64,000 nt of DNA from CALVLD01 sp964467585 (GTDB lineage Bacteria; Bacillota; Clostridia; Christensenellales; CAG-138): NCBI GenBank assembly GCA_964467585.1, contig CAYXRF010000007.1, positions 40,485-104,484 of the forward strand, given 5' to 3'. Below, in pieces: positions 24,048-34,015 of the stretch; the stretch's first letter is position 1; each line of letters begins with the position of its first letter. Below the pieces are notes generated by a model. It saw only the letters and a program-made list of their open reading frames with translations. It searched no databases and was not told the origin of the DNA. A program made the translations under genes and the position numbers.

Positions 24048-27000
24048 TCACAGTGAGCCTATTATGCCCAGAGCAAGCCGCATTATCAGCAGGGCGTCTG
24101 TGTTGTCAATCTTGCCGTCGCCGTTAACATCGGCATGAAGCCGCTGCTCATCGGTAAGCGTGGTTGTGCCGAGCGCATAGCGAATCACCAGCAGAGCATC
24201 CGCGGATGTGACCTGTCCGTCCCCGTTAACGTCCCCCATAATGAAGGCGCGAACGATGCTGAATTCGTCAATCCAGCCCGTGTCGCTGCCGTTGTCAACG
24301 CTGACGTCCTTTGAGTAAACCCAGCGGAATGTGTAGCTGCCGTCCGCCGTGACATTGTATGTGTATTTTGCCCAGTTTGACGACGATGTGCCCGATATTC
24401 TGCTGACCATCGCGCCATTTACATAGAATGTGAGGAAGTCGTAATTGCTTTCGCTTGACACCCTCCAGTCAAACGTGACGGTATCCCCCGCCGAAAGCGC
24501 AGCGGAAGCGGATTCCACAGTGCAGGTTGTGTCTGAATTGCCCGCGTTGCTGCTTTTTGCGGAGATTCTGCCCGTTTCGCTCATATCAATTACCCATTGA
24601 TATGTGCCTGCCGTGGTGAATGCAATGTTTGTCCCCGCGGCATTGATTGCCTCTGATATGGAAGGATAGTCCAATACCGTCACGGCAGCGGAAGCTGTGT
24701 AAGCAACGCCCGTGCTTCTGTCGGTCGCCGTAACGCGCAGAGTGGTTCTGCCCTCCATAACGCCTGTTACCGCAGCGTTCGAAATGTTGCCGCGAACGGT
24801 GGCAATCGCTGCGTTGTCCGTTGTCCATTCAACGCTGAAGTTGTTTGCGTCCGCAGGGTTGCGGATGAGGTTTACAAGCTGAGTGCTGCCCTCATATACC
24901 GTAACGGCGGAGGAGTCGATTGACACGCCCGCAAGCTCAATTGGCTCAAGCGAACCGCCCTCACCCGAAAGCGCCATGCGGTTGGTGTTGCAGGCATAGT
25001 CCGCAAGCTGCACATAAACGGTTGAAGCGGAGCCGATACTGAACGAAAGCATTGAAAGCGCACCGCGAGAGGTTTCCGTAACCGCCTGCTCCGCTATCTT
25101 TGTTGTGTAAGACGAATTGGAATATACGCCGACATAAGCAAGATAATGTGCATCCGTTGCGTAAAGCAGAAGCGTGTTGTTTTCAATACGCCAATACACA
25201 AATTCCGGCGGGGCGGTATCTACCGTAACGGGGAAGCTCCAGCTTGCGCACTCATTTGCGGCAGGATTAAAGCCCTCGTGGTCAAGAGCGGCGTCAATGG
25301 TGATTATTGCTGTGTCGCCATTGTTAAGCGCGCCGCCGTCCCATCCCGTGAACACGGCGTAATCATCATATGCGCCCGCGGGCAGATAGCCTGCGTCAAC
25401 GTTGACGCCCTTCCATATATAGTTATAGACCTCCTGCTTCAAAACCTCGTCTGTGTCGGCATTTGAAACGGTGTATGTGAGACTTCGGCAGTTTCTCAAA
25501 AGACCTGTGTATATCACGTCCACAGCGTCATATTTGCCATCGCCATTGGGACTTATGCTTATGCGGTCCGCAAGAAAATTGTTGGTTTGGATATAAGGAT
25601 TTGCGCCAAGCTCAAGATAAGAGCCGCTTGCGGTTGACGAGCCCGCCACGTTTGGCAGCGCATGAGAAGACCACGAAACGCCACCCGCGATGATATCCCA
25701 ATAGAACGTGCGGTCGATTACCGAAGGAGCATCCCAGTCGCCATAAAAGCCCAGATACGGCACTGAAAGATTGACTCCGCCCGAAAGCGTGACATAGCCC
25801 TCAACATATATGCCGTTTGGGAACCGCTCGTTCAAAAACGAGGCGTAGCTGCTCATATCTATTGTGACGGTAACTGTTTTTCTGCCGTTTGCGGGGACGG
25901 TAACTCTTGTGTCGCCGCCGATAACGGAATTTGCGGTGAGAGAATACGGAGCCTCGCCCATAACATATGTTGACGTGCCGTTTATTGTGCGTGTCCCTGC
26001 ATTTTCAGTTTGAACATTTGCACTGACGGTGTAGGAGACGGCGGTGTTAGTGCGATTTACAAGTTCAAAGCGGAGGGTGAACTGCCCTGTGTACTCGGGG
26101 TCGTCGCCTATCTCAAGCTGCGGGCGGTCGTTGCCCTCAACCTCAACATAAACGGGGGTGGTCATCGCGGCGTTAACATCCACAAGACCCGCACCCTGTA
26201 CGCGGGGCGAATACGGCAGAGTTCCGCTTGACATACGCGGACGCGCCGTGCTGAGAAGCAGCGTGTTCACAAGCTCCATGCGCTGCGTCTGTGAAAGCGT
26301 GGGATACGTTGCTTTTACATACTGTGATACAAGTGCGACACAGCCTGCAATCTCGGGAGCGGACATTGATGTGCCGCTTTTTGTGCCGTAGCTTGAGTAG
26401 GAATAGCTTGGGTCTGTCGCCGCATATATCGAGACGCCCGGAGCCATTATCTCAGGCTTGAGACAAAGGTCGGAGGTTGTACCCCATGAGGAGAAGTATG
26501 CCACTGCGCCCGCAAGGTTGTTGTCGCAGGCTGCGACTGACATTGAACCGTAAAGCGTGGAAGGCTCCCCGACAATACCGTTATCGGGATTTGAAGCAAG
26601 CTGATAGCCGCTGAACGCGTTGCCGTCGGATATTGTGCCGCTGTTGCCCGCAGAGACGGAAAGATTGACTCCCGCGTTGTAAAGCAATGTAAACGCACGC
26701 TCATAATCCTCCGCGCCCGTTGTAAAGCCGCAGGGCGAACCGAGGCTCATGTTAACGCAGTCAACAGCAAGGCAGGCTGCGTCCTCAAGTGCGGCAAGAA
26801 TGACGCTCCATTCGCCGTCCCCGTTGTCAAACACCTGCATTGTTATTATCTGGGCGTTGTACGCAATGCCCTTAACCGTTGAATCGTTGCCCGCCGCAAT
26901 GCTTGAAACGTGAGTGCCATGGTCGCTTCCTGCTGTGGAATGCGCAACATTGTTCGTCCCGGTAACGTAATTGAAGCGGAAGGGTATCTTTGCGCTGTAA

Positions 27001-27758
27001 TACAGCGTCTGCGCCGTCAGCGTGCCGCTGTAAAGCTCCTCACAGTGCAAATTGTTGGCTGATATTACGGATTGTATGGCATCGGTTGTGTATCTTGCTC
27101 CCGATGGGGCGGTCGCAAAATTGGTATGGTCGATTTTTATGCCCGTGTCGATTACGGCAATCGCCGTACCCGTGCCGATATAGCCTGCGCTCCACATATC
27201 ATCGGCGTTTATAACGCCCGCGCTTGTGGCAACCTTTGTGGGCTCGCCGCCCTCGTCAACAGCCTCGGGCAAGCTCCACGACATACTGCGATAGCAGTCC
27301 TCAACTCCCTTGATGTTGAGTATCTCATCGATAAGCCCCGCTTTCCCCTTAAAGGAGAAGCCGTTAAACAGCATTGTGTAGTTGAAAAGAACGTCGATTT
27401 CAGCACCGTTAACGGTGTTAATCTGCTTTTCGACAGCCCTTTGGTTGGCAAGCATAAGCTGAGTAATAACCTCCGCACGCGCATCGGAAGCATCCGAAAC
27501 GGCAAGCAGCGGCTCGCCCTCAACCTTGACGATTATTGTGATTATTTCATCATCGTCTGCGCCGCCCTTTTTGTCGGCGTTTGACTCCTTGGCGTTGGTA
27601 ACGGTGCTGTCCGCAAGCTGCTTCAGCGCGTCTTCGCGCAATGCAAGCTCCGCGGCTGCGTTGTTATCCGCAAATGCGGGAACAAGCGCGGCTGTCGCCG
27701 TAAGTGTAAACATGACCGTCAGCAGCAATGCGACAGTTTTCTTAATCGTGCGTTTCAT
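24048..27758 (-). CDS. Secreted S8 subtilisin-like serine protease with Big-type and dockerin domains
   Basis: A 1236-residue secreted protein. The ATG at 27758 follows GGGAGG; the in-frame upstream extension covers the promoter. A Sec signal (about 1-30, ending VPAFA) and an inhibitor-like propeptide precede the S8 domain with catalytic Asp204 (VIDTGI), His280 (DHGTHV) and Ser464 (GTSMSAP), the PA-like insert lying between them as in lactocepin/C5a-peptidase-type enzymes. Fn3-like beta domains and a Big_2-like domain (SSAVTVYEGSTQLV) follow. A type I dockerin with two calcium loops ends the protein (GDVNGDGQVTSADALLVIRYAL, split here as two adjacent halves; then ADVNGDGKIDNTDALLIMRLAL). The dockerin implies docking to a cohesin not encoded here. 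Confidence 0.92.
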   Translation of the reverse strand: MKRTIKKTVALLLTVMFTLTATAALVPAFADNNAAAELALREDALKQLADSTVTNAKESNADKKGGADDDEIITIIVKVEGEPLLAVSDASDARAEVITQLMLANQRAVEKQINTVNGAEIDVLFNYTMLFNGFSFKGKAGLIDEILNIKGVEDCYRSMSWSLPEAVDEGGEPTKVATSAGVINADDMWSAGYIGTGTAIAVIDTGIKIDHTNFATAPSGARYTTDAIQSVISANNLHCEELYSGTLTAQTLYYSAKIPFRFNYVTGTNNVAHSTAGSDHGTHVSSIAAGNDSTVKGIAYNAQIITMQVFDNGDGEWSVILAALEDAACLAVDCVNMSLGSPCGFTTGAEDYERAFTLLYNAGVNLSVSAGNSGTISDGNAFSGYQLASNPDNGIVGEPSTLYGSMSVAACDNNLAGAVAYFSSWGTTSDLCLKPEIMAPGVSIYAATDPSYSYSSYGTKSGTSMSAPEIAGCVALVSQYVKATYPTLSQTQRMELVNTLLLSTARPRMSSGTLPYSPRVQGAGLVDVNAAMTTPVYVEVEGNDRPQLEIGDDPEYTGQFTLRFELVNRTNTAVSYTVSANVQTENAGTRTINGTSTYVMGEAPYSLTANSVIGGDTRVTVPANGRKTVTVTIDMSSYASFLNERFPNGIYVEGYVTLSGGVNLSVPYLGFYGDWDAPSVIDRTFYWDIIAGGVSWSSHALPNVAGSSTASGSYLELGANPYIQTNNFLADRISISPNGDGKYDAVDVIYTGLLRNCRSLTYTVSNADTDEVLKQEVYNYIWKGVNVDAGYLPAGAYDDYAVFTGWDGGALNNGDTAIITIDAALDHEGFNPAANECASWSFPVTVDTAPPEFVYWRIENNTLLLYATDAHYLAYVGVYSNSSYTTKIAEQAVTETSRGALSMLSFSIGSASTVYVQLADYACNTNRMALSGEGGSLEPIELAGVSIDSSAVTVYEGSTQLVNLIRNPADANNFSVEWTTDNAAIATVRGNISNAAVTGVMEGRTTLRVTATDRSTGVAYTASAAVTVLDYPSISEAINAAGTNIAFTTAGTYQWVIDMSETGRISAKSSNAGNSDTTCTVESASAALSAGDTVTFDWRVSSESNYDFLTFYVNGAMVSRISGTSSSNWAKYTYNVTADGSYTFRWVYSKDVSVDNGSDTGWIDEFSIVRAFIMGDVNGDGQVTSADALLVIRYALGTTTLTDEQRLHADVNGDGKIDNTDALLIMRLALGIIGSL

Positions 27759-27801
27759 TCTTAAACCTCCCTCAATTATTAAGAGTATATGTCGTTTGAT
27801 A

Positions 27802-27831
27802 ATTGTACCATTTTTACAGCAATGATTACAA
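27802..27831 (-). promoter_or_regulatory. Promoter of the subtilase gene
   Basis: Minus-strand TTGTAA (27826-27831) and TACAAT (27802-27807), spaced by 18 bp. Confidence 0.65.
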
Positions 27832-27902
27832 GTGTTTTTCATTGATTTACCGAATTTGTTTTACGTGGAGCGCACAGCCGTTTTTTAGGCGTGCGGCGCA
27901 AA

Positions 27903-27942
27903 AAAATCCGTCCCCACGCGTCAAGGCGAGTGAGGACGAATT
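27903..27942 (-). terminator. Intrinsic terminator of the superoxide reductase gene
   Basis: An imperfect stem pairing ATTCGTCC.CAC with GTG.GGACGGAT around a GC-rich loop, followed on the minus strand by seven T. It lies about 50 bp beyond the gene. Confidence 0.7.
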
Positions 27943-27989
27943 TGATTTCATCGCGCATTCTTTGCGGATGACCGCTTTAGTGTAAGCTG

Positions 27990-28370
27990 TCAGACATTTG
28001 TCATCCAAAGACCGTGCAGATTGCAGTAGGCGTATGCCGCCTCGACTTTGTCTCCCTCACAGATGCAGAAGCAGACCTCGGGCTTGCCGCCCGCCGTCAA
28101 AGCCTTGCGCTGGTTGCCCTGCTTTGTTTGCAGAACCACCCATTCGATAAGATGCGCCTCGGTCATGGGATGCGCAGCGCTGCCTATCGCAACGTGTACG
28201 CGATTGCCTTCGACCGTGACAACGGGAATATGCTTTTCGTGAGCGGCGTCAACAGTATTTGGCGTCAGCTTAACCATTTCCTCACCGCAGCACATTACGG
28301 GAACTCCGCTTGACTTTGCATAAGCGATTATATTGCCGCAATGCCTGCACACATAGAATTTAACCTGCAT
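27990..28370 (-). CDS. dfx: Desulfoferrodoxin-type superoxide reductase
   Basis: A 126-residue protein of two domains. Residues 1-36 form the desulforedoxin-like rubredoxin-type iron site (Cys8, Cys11, Cys27, Cys28 in YVCRHCGN and MCCGEEM). The rest is the neelaredoxin domain with the histidines of AHEKHIPVV, AAHPMTEAHLIEW and the final AYCNLHGLW supplying the His4-Cys iron centre. It reduces superoxide to hydrogen peroxide without making oxygen, a hallmark of anaerobes. It has its own terminator and an AAGGAGG site. Confidence 0.95.
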   Translation of the reverse strand: MQVKFYVCRHCGNIIAYAKSSGVPVMCCGEEMVKLTPNTVDAAHEKHIPVVTVEGNRVHVAIGSAAHPMTEAHLIEWVVLQTKQGNQRKALTAGGKPEVCFCICEGDKVEAAYAYCNLHGLWMTNV

Positions 28371-28427
28371 AATAAACCTCCTTTATATTGGTGACGGGAC
28401 GAAAACCGCCCTGTCGGGATAACACAA

Positions 28428-29489
28428 TCAGCGCGACCCCTTGTCGTATGGAATACCCTCCGCCTTTGGCGCTCTTGATTTTTTGGAGGTAAACGCCAGC
28501 ACCAGAAGCGAAATCAGGTATGGCAGCAGACGATAGAAGTTTGCGTTAAGCACCTTGCCCCACACGGGATCGTTGCTTAGCTGCATAAGCAGGTATTGCC
28601 CGTTGCCGTTGATATCCAGAGTGGAATACGAAGCCGCTATGCACTTGAAAAGACCGAACAGCAGCGCGGCGCCCGCTATGTTGAGGGGCTTCCAGTTACC
28701 GAATATCATAACCGCCAGAGCAAGGAATCCGAACCCTGCGACGTCTCCGTTTGAGATACAGTTTGCCGTGGTAAGCGCGTATACAAAGCCGCCCGTGCCT
28801 GCAAGCGCACCCGAAATCAGCACGCCTGTATAGCGCATTTTTACAACGTTTATGCCCAACGAATCCGCCGCCTGCGGATTTTCGCCGCAGGAACGCAGCC
28901 TCAGCCCAAAGCGTGTTTTGTATAGAATTATTGAAAGCACAACAAACAGTATTATACAGAAATAGGTCGTAAGGTAGACCTTGTCAAGGAATGTATCCAC
29001 AAAAAAGTTGCTTGTGTCTGAGCTTATGCCCAGCATTCCTTTTTTAATCATGAACCATGACGCAGCGTCGCCCGTTGCCATGCGCAGCTCGTTCTGCTTT
29101 GCGATAAGACGAACAAAGAACAGCACAAGCGCGGGAGCCATCATGTTGAGCGCGGTGCCGCCGATGGTTTGATCCGCCTTGAGGTTGATTGACGCAAACG
29201 CCAGCAGCAGTGAGAATATTGCGCCCCCGGCGACGGAAATCAGCAGCGCGATAAACATGAACAGCTGCATCTGCCCCCAGTTTTGGGTCATGCCCTCGGA
29301 TACTATGCGGACAAACACCTCGTTCTCCTGCATTATGCGCACCACCAGCACGCCGATAAACGCGCCGATTATCATAATGCCCTCAAGCGCAAGGTTGATA
29401 ATACCGCTTCGCTCCGCGAAAACGCCTGCAAGCGCGACTATCATCAGAGGGATGGCGTATATCAATGTTTTACTGATCAAAAACGACAT
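28428..29489 (-). CDS. ABC transporter permease, nucleoside-type (second permease)
   Basis: A 353-residue polytopic membrane protein of the BPD_transp_2 family. The conserved VFAERSGIINLALEGIMIIGA block near the N-terminus is characteristic of the NupQ/YufQ-like permease of BMP-type nucleoside importers; DQTIGGTALNMMAPAL and the cytoplasmic FGLRLRSCGENPQAADSLGINV coupling segment are also present. The ATG of this gene overlaps the stop of the preceding permease, so it is the last gene of the transporter operon. Confidence 0.93.
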   Translation of the reverse strand: MSFLISKTLIYAIPLMIVALAGVFAERSGIINLALEGIMIIGAFIGVLVVRIMQENEVFVRIVSEGMTQNWGQMQLFMFIALLISVAGGAIFSLLLAFASINLKADQTIGGTALNMMAPALVLFFVRLIAKQNELRMATGDAASWFMIKKGMLGISSDTSNFFVDTFLDKVYLTTYFCIILFVVLSIILYKTRFGLRLRSCGENPQAADSLGINVVKMRYTGVLISGALAGTGGFVYALTTANCISNGDVAGFGFLALAVMIFGNWKPLNIAGAALLFGLFKCIAASYSTLDINGNGQYLLMQLSNDPVWGKVLNANFYRLLPYLISLLVLAFTSKKSRAPKAEGIPYDKGSR

Positions 29490-30817
29490 TACTCATTCGC
29501 CCCCTTCCCGTCTGTCGGGTCAATTGGTTGAAGCTTGGCGCCTTCGCTTTGTGCTTCCGTATGCTCGGCCCCCGCCGCAGCGTCTTCAGCGGCGACATCG
29601 GCGGCAATGCCGTCTATCGCCTTAACCGGTGATGGAGCGTTGACCACGCCGCGCTTTCTTGTGCCGATTTTGGATATCAGCATTTTAATCATCAGCGCAA
29701 ACGCGGACAGATATACGATAACAGCTATTATGACGTCCGTTATGTACTCGTTATATGCCGTGAGGTTTGCAAGCTGCAGTCCTGAAATATCCAGCGTTGA
29801 CATAAACATGCCCGTAAACACCGTGGCTATTGGGTTGCTTGCGCCAAGCAGCGCAACGGCAATGCCGTTGAACCCCGCCGCGGGAAGCGATTGGTATGTT
29901 GACCAATAGAACTCCGTATTGCCCGAAAGGTAGTAGAGCGCCGCCGCGCCGCCCGCAAGCGCGCCCGCGATTGCCATTGAAAGCACTATGCTGCGCTTGT
30001 CCTTTATGCCCGCGTATTTTGCGGCGTGACGGTTGGAGCCGCAGGCGCGAAGCTCAAAGCCAAACGTTGTTTTGGTGAGTATTATGTACATAAGAACAGC
30101 AATGACTATTGCAATAATTATGCCGCCGTTAACCTGCGAATTTGGAAAAAGCTTGTCCAGCCCCAGCTTTGGGGTTGCAACGCCGTTGTAGGTTGTTTTG
30201 TAGATGTATGCGGTTTTTGTGCCCTCAACCACATTTTTGAGATTGCTCTCGGAGAATATCCATGTGGTGAGGTTTGCGGCTATCCAGTTTGTCATTATAC
30301 AGGCAAGCACCTCGTTTATGTTGAGAGTTGCCTTAAGAATGCCCGGTATCGCGCCCCAAAGCGCACCTGCAAGCAGGCCGCCCACAAACGCTATTATCCA
30401 GAGGAGCCAAGTGGGTACTACGTCCGACGGGATTTGCAGCGCAAGAAACAGCGTCGCCGTGGTTCCCGCAAGATACTGACCAGAAGCGCCGATGTTGAAC
30501 AGACCTGTTTTGAAAGCCACCGCAACGGAAAGTCCGCACATTATAAGCGGAGTTGCGCGGAACAGCATATTGCCTATGCTTGTGGAATTGAAGCCGAAGG
30601 TTAGCGCGCCTAACGCGTTGCGTCCTGTGCTGAACAGCCCCAAGAATATCAGCCTGATCCCGTCCCACGCGCTTTTCGCGCCAAGCTCCGCGCTTGTAAG
30701 ACCGACAATCAGTATCAGCAGCGAACCGACGATAAGCCCGATCAGTATTGAAATAATGGTTGAGAATACCGAACGCGTACCGTCCTTTTTCAAAAAGTCT
30801 TGGAATTTATCGTTCAT
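29489..30817 (-). CDS. ABC transporter permease, nucleoside-type (first permease)
   Basis: A 442-residue polytopic membrane protein, NupP/YufP-like. ATPLIMCGLSVAVAFKTGLFNIGASGQYL is the family block and FGFELRACGSNRHAAKYAGI the coupling segment. About 55 extra residues at the C-terminus are Ala/Glu-rich and probably disordered. It overlaps the ATPase gene by 4 bp and the second permease gene by 1 bp, indicating tight co-translation. Confidence 0.93.
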   Translation of the reverse strand: MNDKFQDFLKKDGTRSVFSTIISILIGLIVGSLLILIVGLTSAELGAKSAWDGIRLIFLGLFSTGRNALGALTFGFNSTSIGNMLFRATPLIMCGLSVAVAFKTGLFNIGASGQYLAGTTATLFLALQIPSDVVPTWLLWIIAFVGGLLAGALWGAIPGILKATLNINEVLACIMTNWIAANLTTWIFSESNLKNVVEGTKTAYIYKTTYNGVATPKLGLDKLFPNSQVNGGIIIAIVIAVLMYIILTKTTFGFELRACGSNRHAAKYAGIKDKRSIVLSMAIAGALAGGAAALYYLSGNTEFYWSTYQSLPAAGFNGIAVALLGASNPIATVFTGMFMSTLDISGLQLANLTAYNEYITDVIIAVIVYLSAFALMIKMLISKIGTRKRGVVNAPSPVKAIDGIAADVAAEDAAAGAEHTEAQSEGAKLQPIDPTDGKGANE

Positions 30818-32361
30818 ACTGCATCAACCTCCTTCTGCCGTTTTGCGCCCGCCATGTAAAGCCCAAGCTCCTCTACGGTTGTATTTTTTGGGTCAAGCTC
30901 GCCGACGATTTCGCCCTCGAACATAACAAGTATTCTGTCGGACAGATTCATAACCTCGTCAAGCTCCAGAGATACAAGCAGCACCGCCTTGCCCGCGTCA
31001 CGCTGCGCCACAAGCTGACTGTGGATGTATTCAATCGCGCCGACGTCAAGACCACGCGTGGGCTGAACCGCCACAATCAGCGGAAGCTCCCTGTCAATTT
31101 CACGCGCAACTATCGCTTTTTGCTGATTGCCGCCTGACATTGAGCGCACCTTTGTTACGGCGCCCTGACCTGAGCGGATATCGAATCTTTCGATAAGGCC
31201 GTTGGCATATTGCCTTATTGCCGGGAAATTTATGAAGCCCGCCTTTTGAAACTGCGGCTCATAATAGCGCTGCAGCACAAGATTCTGCTCAAGCGTAAAA
31301 TCGAGTATAAGACCATGCTTGTGCCTATCCTCGGGTATATGGCTCATGCCCGTTTTGCTGCGGCTGCGGATTGAAGCGCGTGTGATATCGTGATCGCAGA
31401 GGGTTATCGTGCCGCTTGAGGATTTTTCAAGCCCCGTGAGCGCCTCCACAAACTCCGTCTGACCGTTGCCGTCAATGCCCGCTATGCATACGATCTCGCC
31501 CTTTCGCACGTCGAACGAAACATCCTTTACGGCGTTTTTCTTGTGAATTTTTGAGGGAACCACAAGGTCTTTTATGCTGAGCACCGTGTCGCCCGGGGTG
31601 GCTTCGCACTTGTCGACAACAAGCTGAACGGGACGCCCAACCATCATGCGCGAAAGCTCCTCCTTGGTGGTGTCGCAGGTGTTGACGGTGCCTATGCACT
31701 TGCCCTTTCGCAGCACCGTTACGCGGTCCGATACCTCCATAATCTCGTTGAGCTTGTGGGATATGAAAAGTATGCTCTTGCCCTCGGCGGCAAGGCTGCG
31801 CATTATCTGCATCAGCTCCTCAATCTCCTGCGGGGTAAGAACAGCTGTCGGCTCGTCAAAAATAAGTATCTCGTTATCACGATACAGCATCTTGAGTATT
31901 TCTGTGCGCTGCTGCATACCAACGGAGATATCCTCAATTTTGGCGTCCGGGTCTATCATCAAGCCATATTGGCCTGAAAGCGACATGACCTTTTCGCGTG
32001 CCGTCTTTTTTTGAAGAAAGCCCAGCTTTGTATCCTCCGCCCCGAGAATGATATTGTCGAGCACGGTGAATACGTCGATCAGCTTGAAATGCTGATGAAC
32101 CATGCCGATGTGCAGGGCGGTCGCGTCGTTTGGATCGTTAATTTTTACAACGACGCCATCCTTTTTAATTATGCCCTGCTCCGGCTGATAAAGCCCGAAC
32201 AGGACGCTCATAAGGGTGGATTTGCCCGCGCCGTTCTCACCGAGCAGCGCATGGATCTCACCTTTTTTGAGCTGCAGCGTAATGTCGTCATTTGCCTTTA
32301 TACCCGGAAATTCCTTGGTAATGTTAAGCATTTCTATGACATAAGGGGTTGTCTGCTCCAT
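30814..32361 (-). CDS. ABC transporter ATP-binding protein, duplicated cassette, nucleoside-type
   Basis: A 515-residue protein. The ATG at 32361 is preferred, with GAAGGAGG 7 bases upstream. Two fused ATPase cassettes are seen: the first with Walker A GENGAGKST and a non-canonical signature region (SVGMQQRTEILKML) before IFDEPTAVL; the second with GIDGNGQTE as Walker A (variant) and SGGNQQKAIVAREI, VAVQPTRGLD. This layout matches NupO/YufO and sugar-type (Mgl/Rbs) ATPases. It powers uptake with the two permeases and the BMP lipoprotein upstream. Confidence 0.94.
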   Translation of the reverse strand: MEQTTPYVIEMLNITKEFPGIKANDDITLQLKKGEIHALLGENGAGKSTLMSVLFGLYQPEQGIIKKDGVVVKINDPNDATALHIGMVHQHFKLIDVFTVLDNIILGAEDTKLGFLQKKTAREKVMSLSGQYGLMIDPDAKIEDISVGMQQRTEILKMLYRDNEILIFDEPTAVLTPQEIEELMQIMRSLAAEGKSILFISHKLNEIMEVSDRVTVLRKGKCIGTVNTCDTTKEELSRMMVGRPVQLVVDKCEATPGDTVLSIKDLVVPSKIHKKNAVKDVSFDVRKGEIVCIAGIDGNGQTEFVEALTGLEKSSSGTITLCDHDITRASIRSRSKTGMSHIPEDRHKHGLILDFTLEQNLVLQRYYEPQFQKAGFINFPAIRQYANGLIERFDIRSGQGAVTKVRSMSGGNQQKAIVAREIDRELPLIVAVQPTRGLDVGAIEYIHSQLVAQRDAGKAVLLVSLELDEVMNLSDRILVMFEGEIVGELDPKNTTVEELGLYMAGAKRQKEVDAV

Positions 32362-32471
32362 CCATAGACCTCCTTCTTGTATGTGTTCGCAAGCCATGCG
32401 CGCAATTGCTGTTGTCCCCACACGGCAAGACCTGCGGCAAAACTGTACAAAGCGTACAAAACATTTATTAT

Positions 32472-32500
32472 ATTATAATGACTATATACTCATTTTGCAA
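32472..32500 (-). promoter_or_regulatory. Internal promoter before the ABC ATPase gene
   Basis: Minus-strand TTGCAA (32495-32500) and TATAAT (32472-32477), 17 bp apart, just downstream of the terminator of the binding-protein gene. The ATPase and permeases can thus be expressed separately from the more abundant binding protein. Confidence 0.7.
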
Positions 32501-32560
32501 GGCAAAAAACTGATGTTTAATGAAATTTGTCCTTTTTTGACGTATGGAAAAAAACGGTAC

Positions 32561-32590
32561 AAAAAAAGCGGGGTGTTGCCCCCGCTTTTT
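32561..32590 (-). terminator. Intrinsic terminator of the BMP lipoprotein gene
   Basis: A GC-rich stem GCGGGG/CCCCGC extended by A/T pairs, with T-runs on both strands. It lies 12 bp after the lipoprotein stop. Confidence 0.85.
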
Positions 32591-32601
32591 GTTACGCAGT
32601 T

Positions 32602-33735
32602 TTAGATAACGGTTACTGTGACATGGGCAAGTTCTGCGGTTGTCATGTCTGTGGGATAATCGGGGCTTACAACAACGGTGCCGTCTTTGATCTGCTTGTA
32701 CAGCGCTTCGTAGTCGGCAACTGTCCAGTTCTTGAGGCTCCATGTTGCGGTGGGCAGACCAACAGCGTCATCGGCAGCGCCGAGGCTGATGTTCTTGCCG
32801 CTGATCTCGGCCCATGTGCCATCATACTGATGACCGATAGCCCAGATAACGGATGCGGACAGACCCTTGAGAGCGGATGTTACGACTGTGTCGGACTCGA
32901 AGCTCTGGTCAACGTCAACGCCGACAACCTTCGCGTCGTACTCAGCGGCAGCAGCGGATACGGAGGAGAACATTGAACCGCCGCAGCAGAAAATGATCTC
33001 TGTGCCCGCGGCATACCAACCGCTTGCCATTGTCTGCAGCTCGGGAGAAGCGGAGAAGCTTGAGCCGTACTGCCAGGAATAGTTCATTTCAATGTTGACG
33101 TTCTTAACGGCAGCAGCCGCCTCAGCGCCCTGAACAAAGCCGTAGCCATAACGGCAGCAAGCGGGGTTGTCGCCACCGCCACCGCCGCAGAAGCCGAGCT
33201 TCGTGTAGCCTTCCATAACTACCGCGTAACCTGCGAGGTAGCCGGACTGCTGCTCAGCATATGCGATACCGGTAACATTGTTGAGAACGTTGCCTTCGGT
33301 GTCTGTAAGCGCCCAACCATCGATGAAAATGAAGTTAACATCGGGATGAGCGATAGCAGCCGTTGTGAGAGCGCTTGCCTGAAGGAAGCCGGCGCAAACA
33401 ACAATCTTTGCACCGCCGTCGCAAGCAGCGTTCATCGCGCCTACGCGGTCGTCGTCAGTTGCCTGATCGCCGTTAGCGGGCTGATAGTATTTGTATGAGA
33501 GGTTGTTGTCGTAAGCATACTTCTTGCAGCCTTCCCAAGTGCCCTGGTTAAAGGACTTGTCCATCAGCTGACCAACGTCTGTAACGAAAGCGATCTCGTA
33601 TTTGCCATCCGTTGACGTCATGTTGTTGGGGATGTCGGTTACACTTGTGCCGGGATCTTCAGTTTTGCCGTTGCAGCCTGCGAATACGGCAACAGCCATC
33701 AGAAGAACCATAGCGATTGCCAAAAACTTCTTCAT
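32602..33735 (-). CDS. BMP-family substrate-binding lipoprotein (nucleoside importer)
   Basis: A 377-residue lipoprotein: MKKFLAIAMVLLMAVAVFAGC gives lipidated Cys21. The PF02608 (BMP/Med) hallmarks are EIAFVTDVGQLMDKSFNQGTWEG near the N-terminus, GIAYAEQQSGYLAGYAVV in the middle, and VVGVDVDQSFESDTVVTSALKG later on. Relatives bind purine nucleosides, which fits the downstream NupO/P/Q-like ATPase and permeases. It has its own promoter element and terminator, the usual way to produce binding protein in excess. Confidence 0.94.
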   Translation of the reverse strand: MKKFLAIAMVLLMAVAVFAGCNGKTEDPGTSVTDIPNNMTSTDGKYEIAFVTDVGQLMDKSFNQGTWEGCKKYAYDNNLSYKYYQPANGDQATDDDRVGAMNAACDGGAKIVVCAGFLQASALTTAAIAHPDVNFIFIDGWALTDTEGNVLNNVTGIAYAEQQSGYLAGYAVVMEGYTKLGFCGGGGGDNPACCRYGYGFVQGAEAAAAVKNVNIEMNYSWQYGSSFSASPELQTMASGWYAAGTEIIFCCGGSMFSSVSAAAAEYDAKVVGVDVDQSFESDTVVTSALKGLSASVIWAIGHQYDGTWAEISGKNISLGAADDAVGLPTATWSLKNWTVADYEALYKQIKDGTVVVSPDYPTDMTTAELAHVTVTVI

Positions 33736-33803
33736 GGTGTATATCCTCCTAATAATTGTGCAGAGAGCCTAAGCGAAATAGGCACTTCTACCATAGTGAT
33801 TGT

Positions 33804-33809
33804 ATTATA
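33804..33809 (-). promoter_or_regulatory. Minus 10 element upstream of the BMP lipoprotein
   Basis: A perfect TATAAT on the minus strand about 70 bp before the start. The hexamer 17 bp upstream (TTTATT) is a poor minus 35, so only the minus 10 is claimed. The short leader leaves no room for a purine riboswitch. Confidence 0.5.
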
Positions 33810-33975
33810 ACAGAGACTTTCACAAAAATAAAGTACTATTTTTATTATTCTGCCATTTTTTTGCCGTTGTTATGCCACTCGTATGCGTAATATTGAATTT
33901 TACCATGGTTGGTGCGCTTTTGCGCGTTAATAATTATGGATACGGACAAAAGTGGAGACATTTGAATGGGTCAGC

Positions 33976-34000
33976 TATAATATATTGTTGATATATTATA
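33976..34000. repeat. Perfect AT-only palindrome
   Basis: TATAATATAT / ATATATTATA with a 5-base loop, 15 bp beyond the 3' end of the PHP-domain gene. No T-run follows on the minus strand, so it may be an mRNA 3'-end structure or a protein site. Function unknown. Confidence 0.5.
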
Positions 34001-34015
34001 GGCGTCGGTTTGTCT

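Noticed and set aside
33736..33810. Purine riboswitch upstream of the nucleoside-binding lipoprotein
   Set aside because: The leader between the minus 10 element and the start is only about 70 nt and lacks the conserved purine-aptamer loops.
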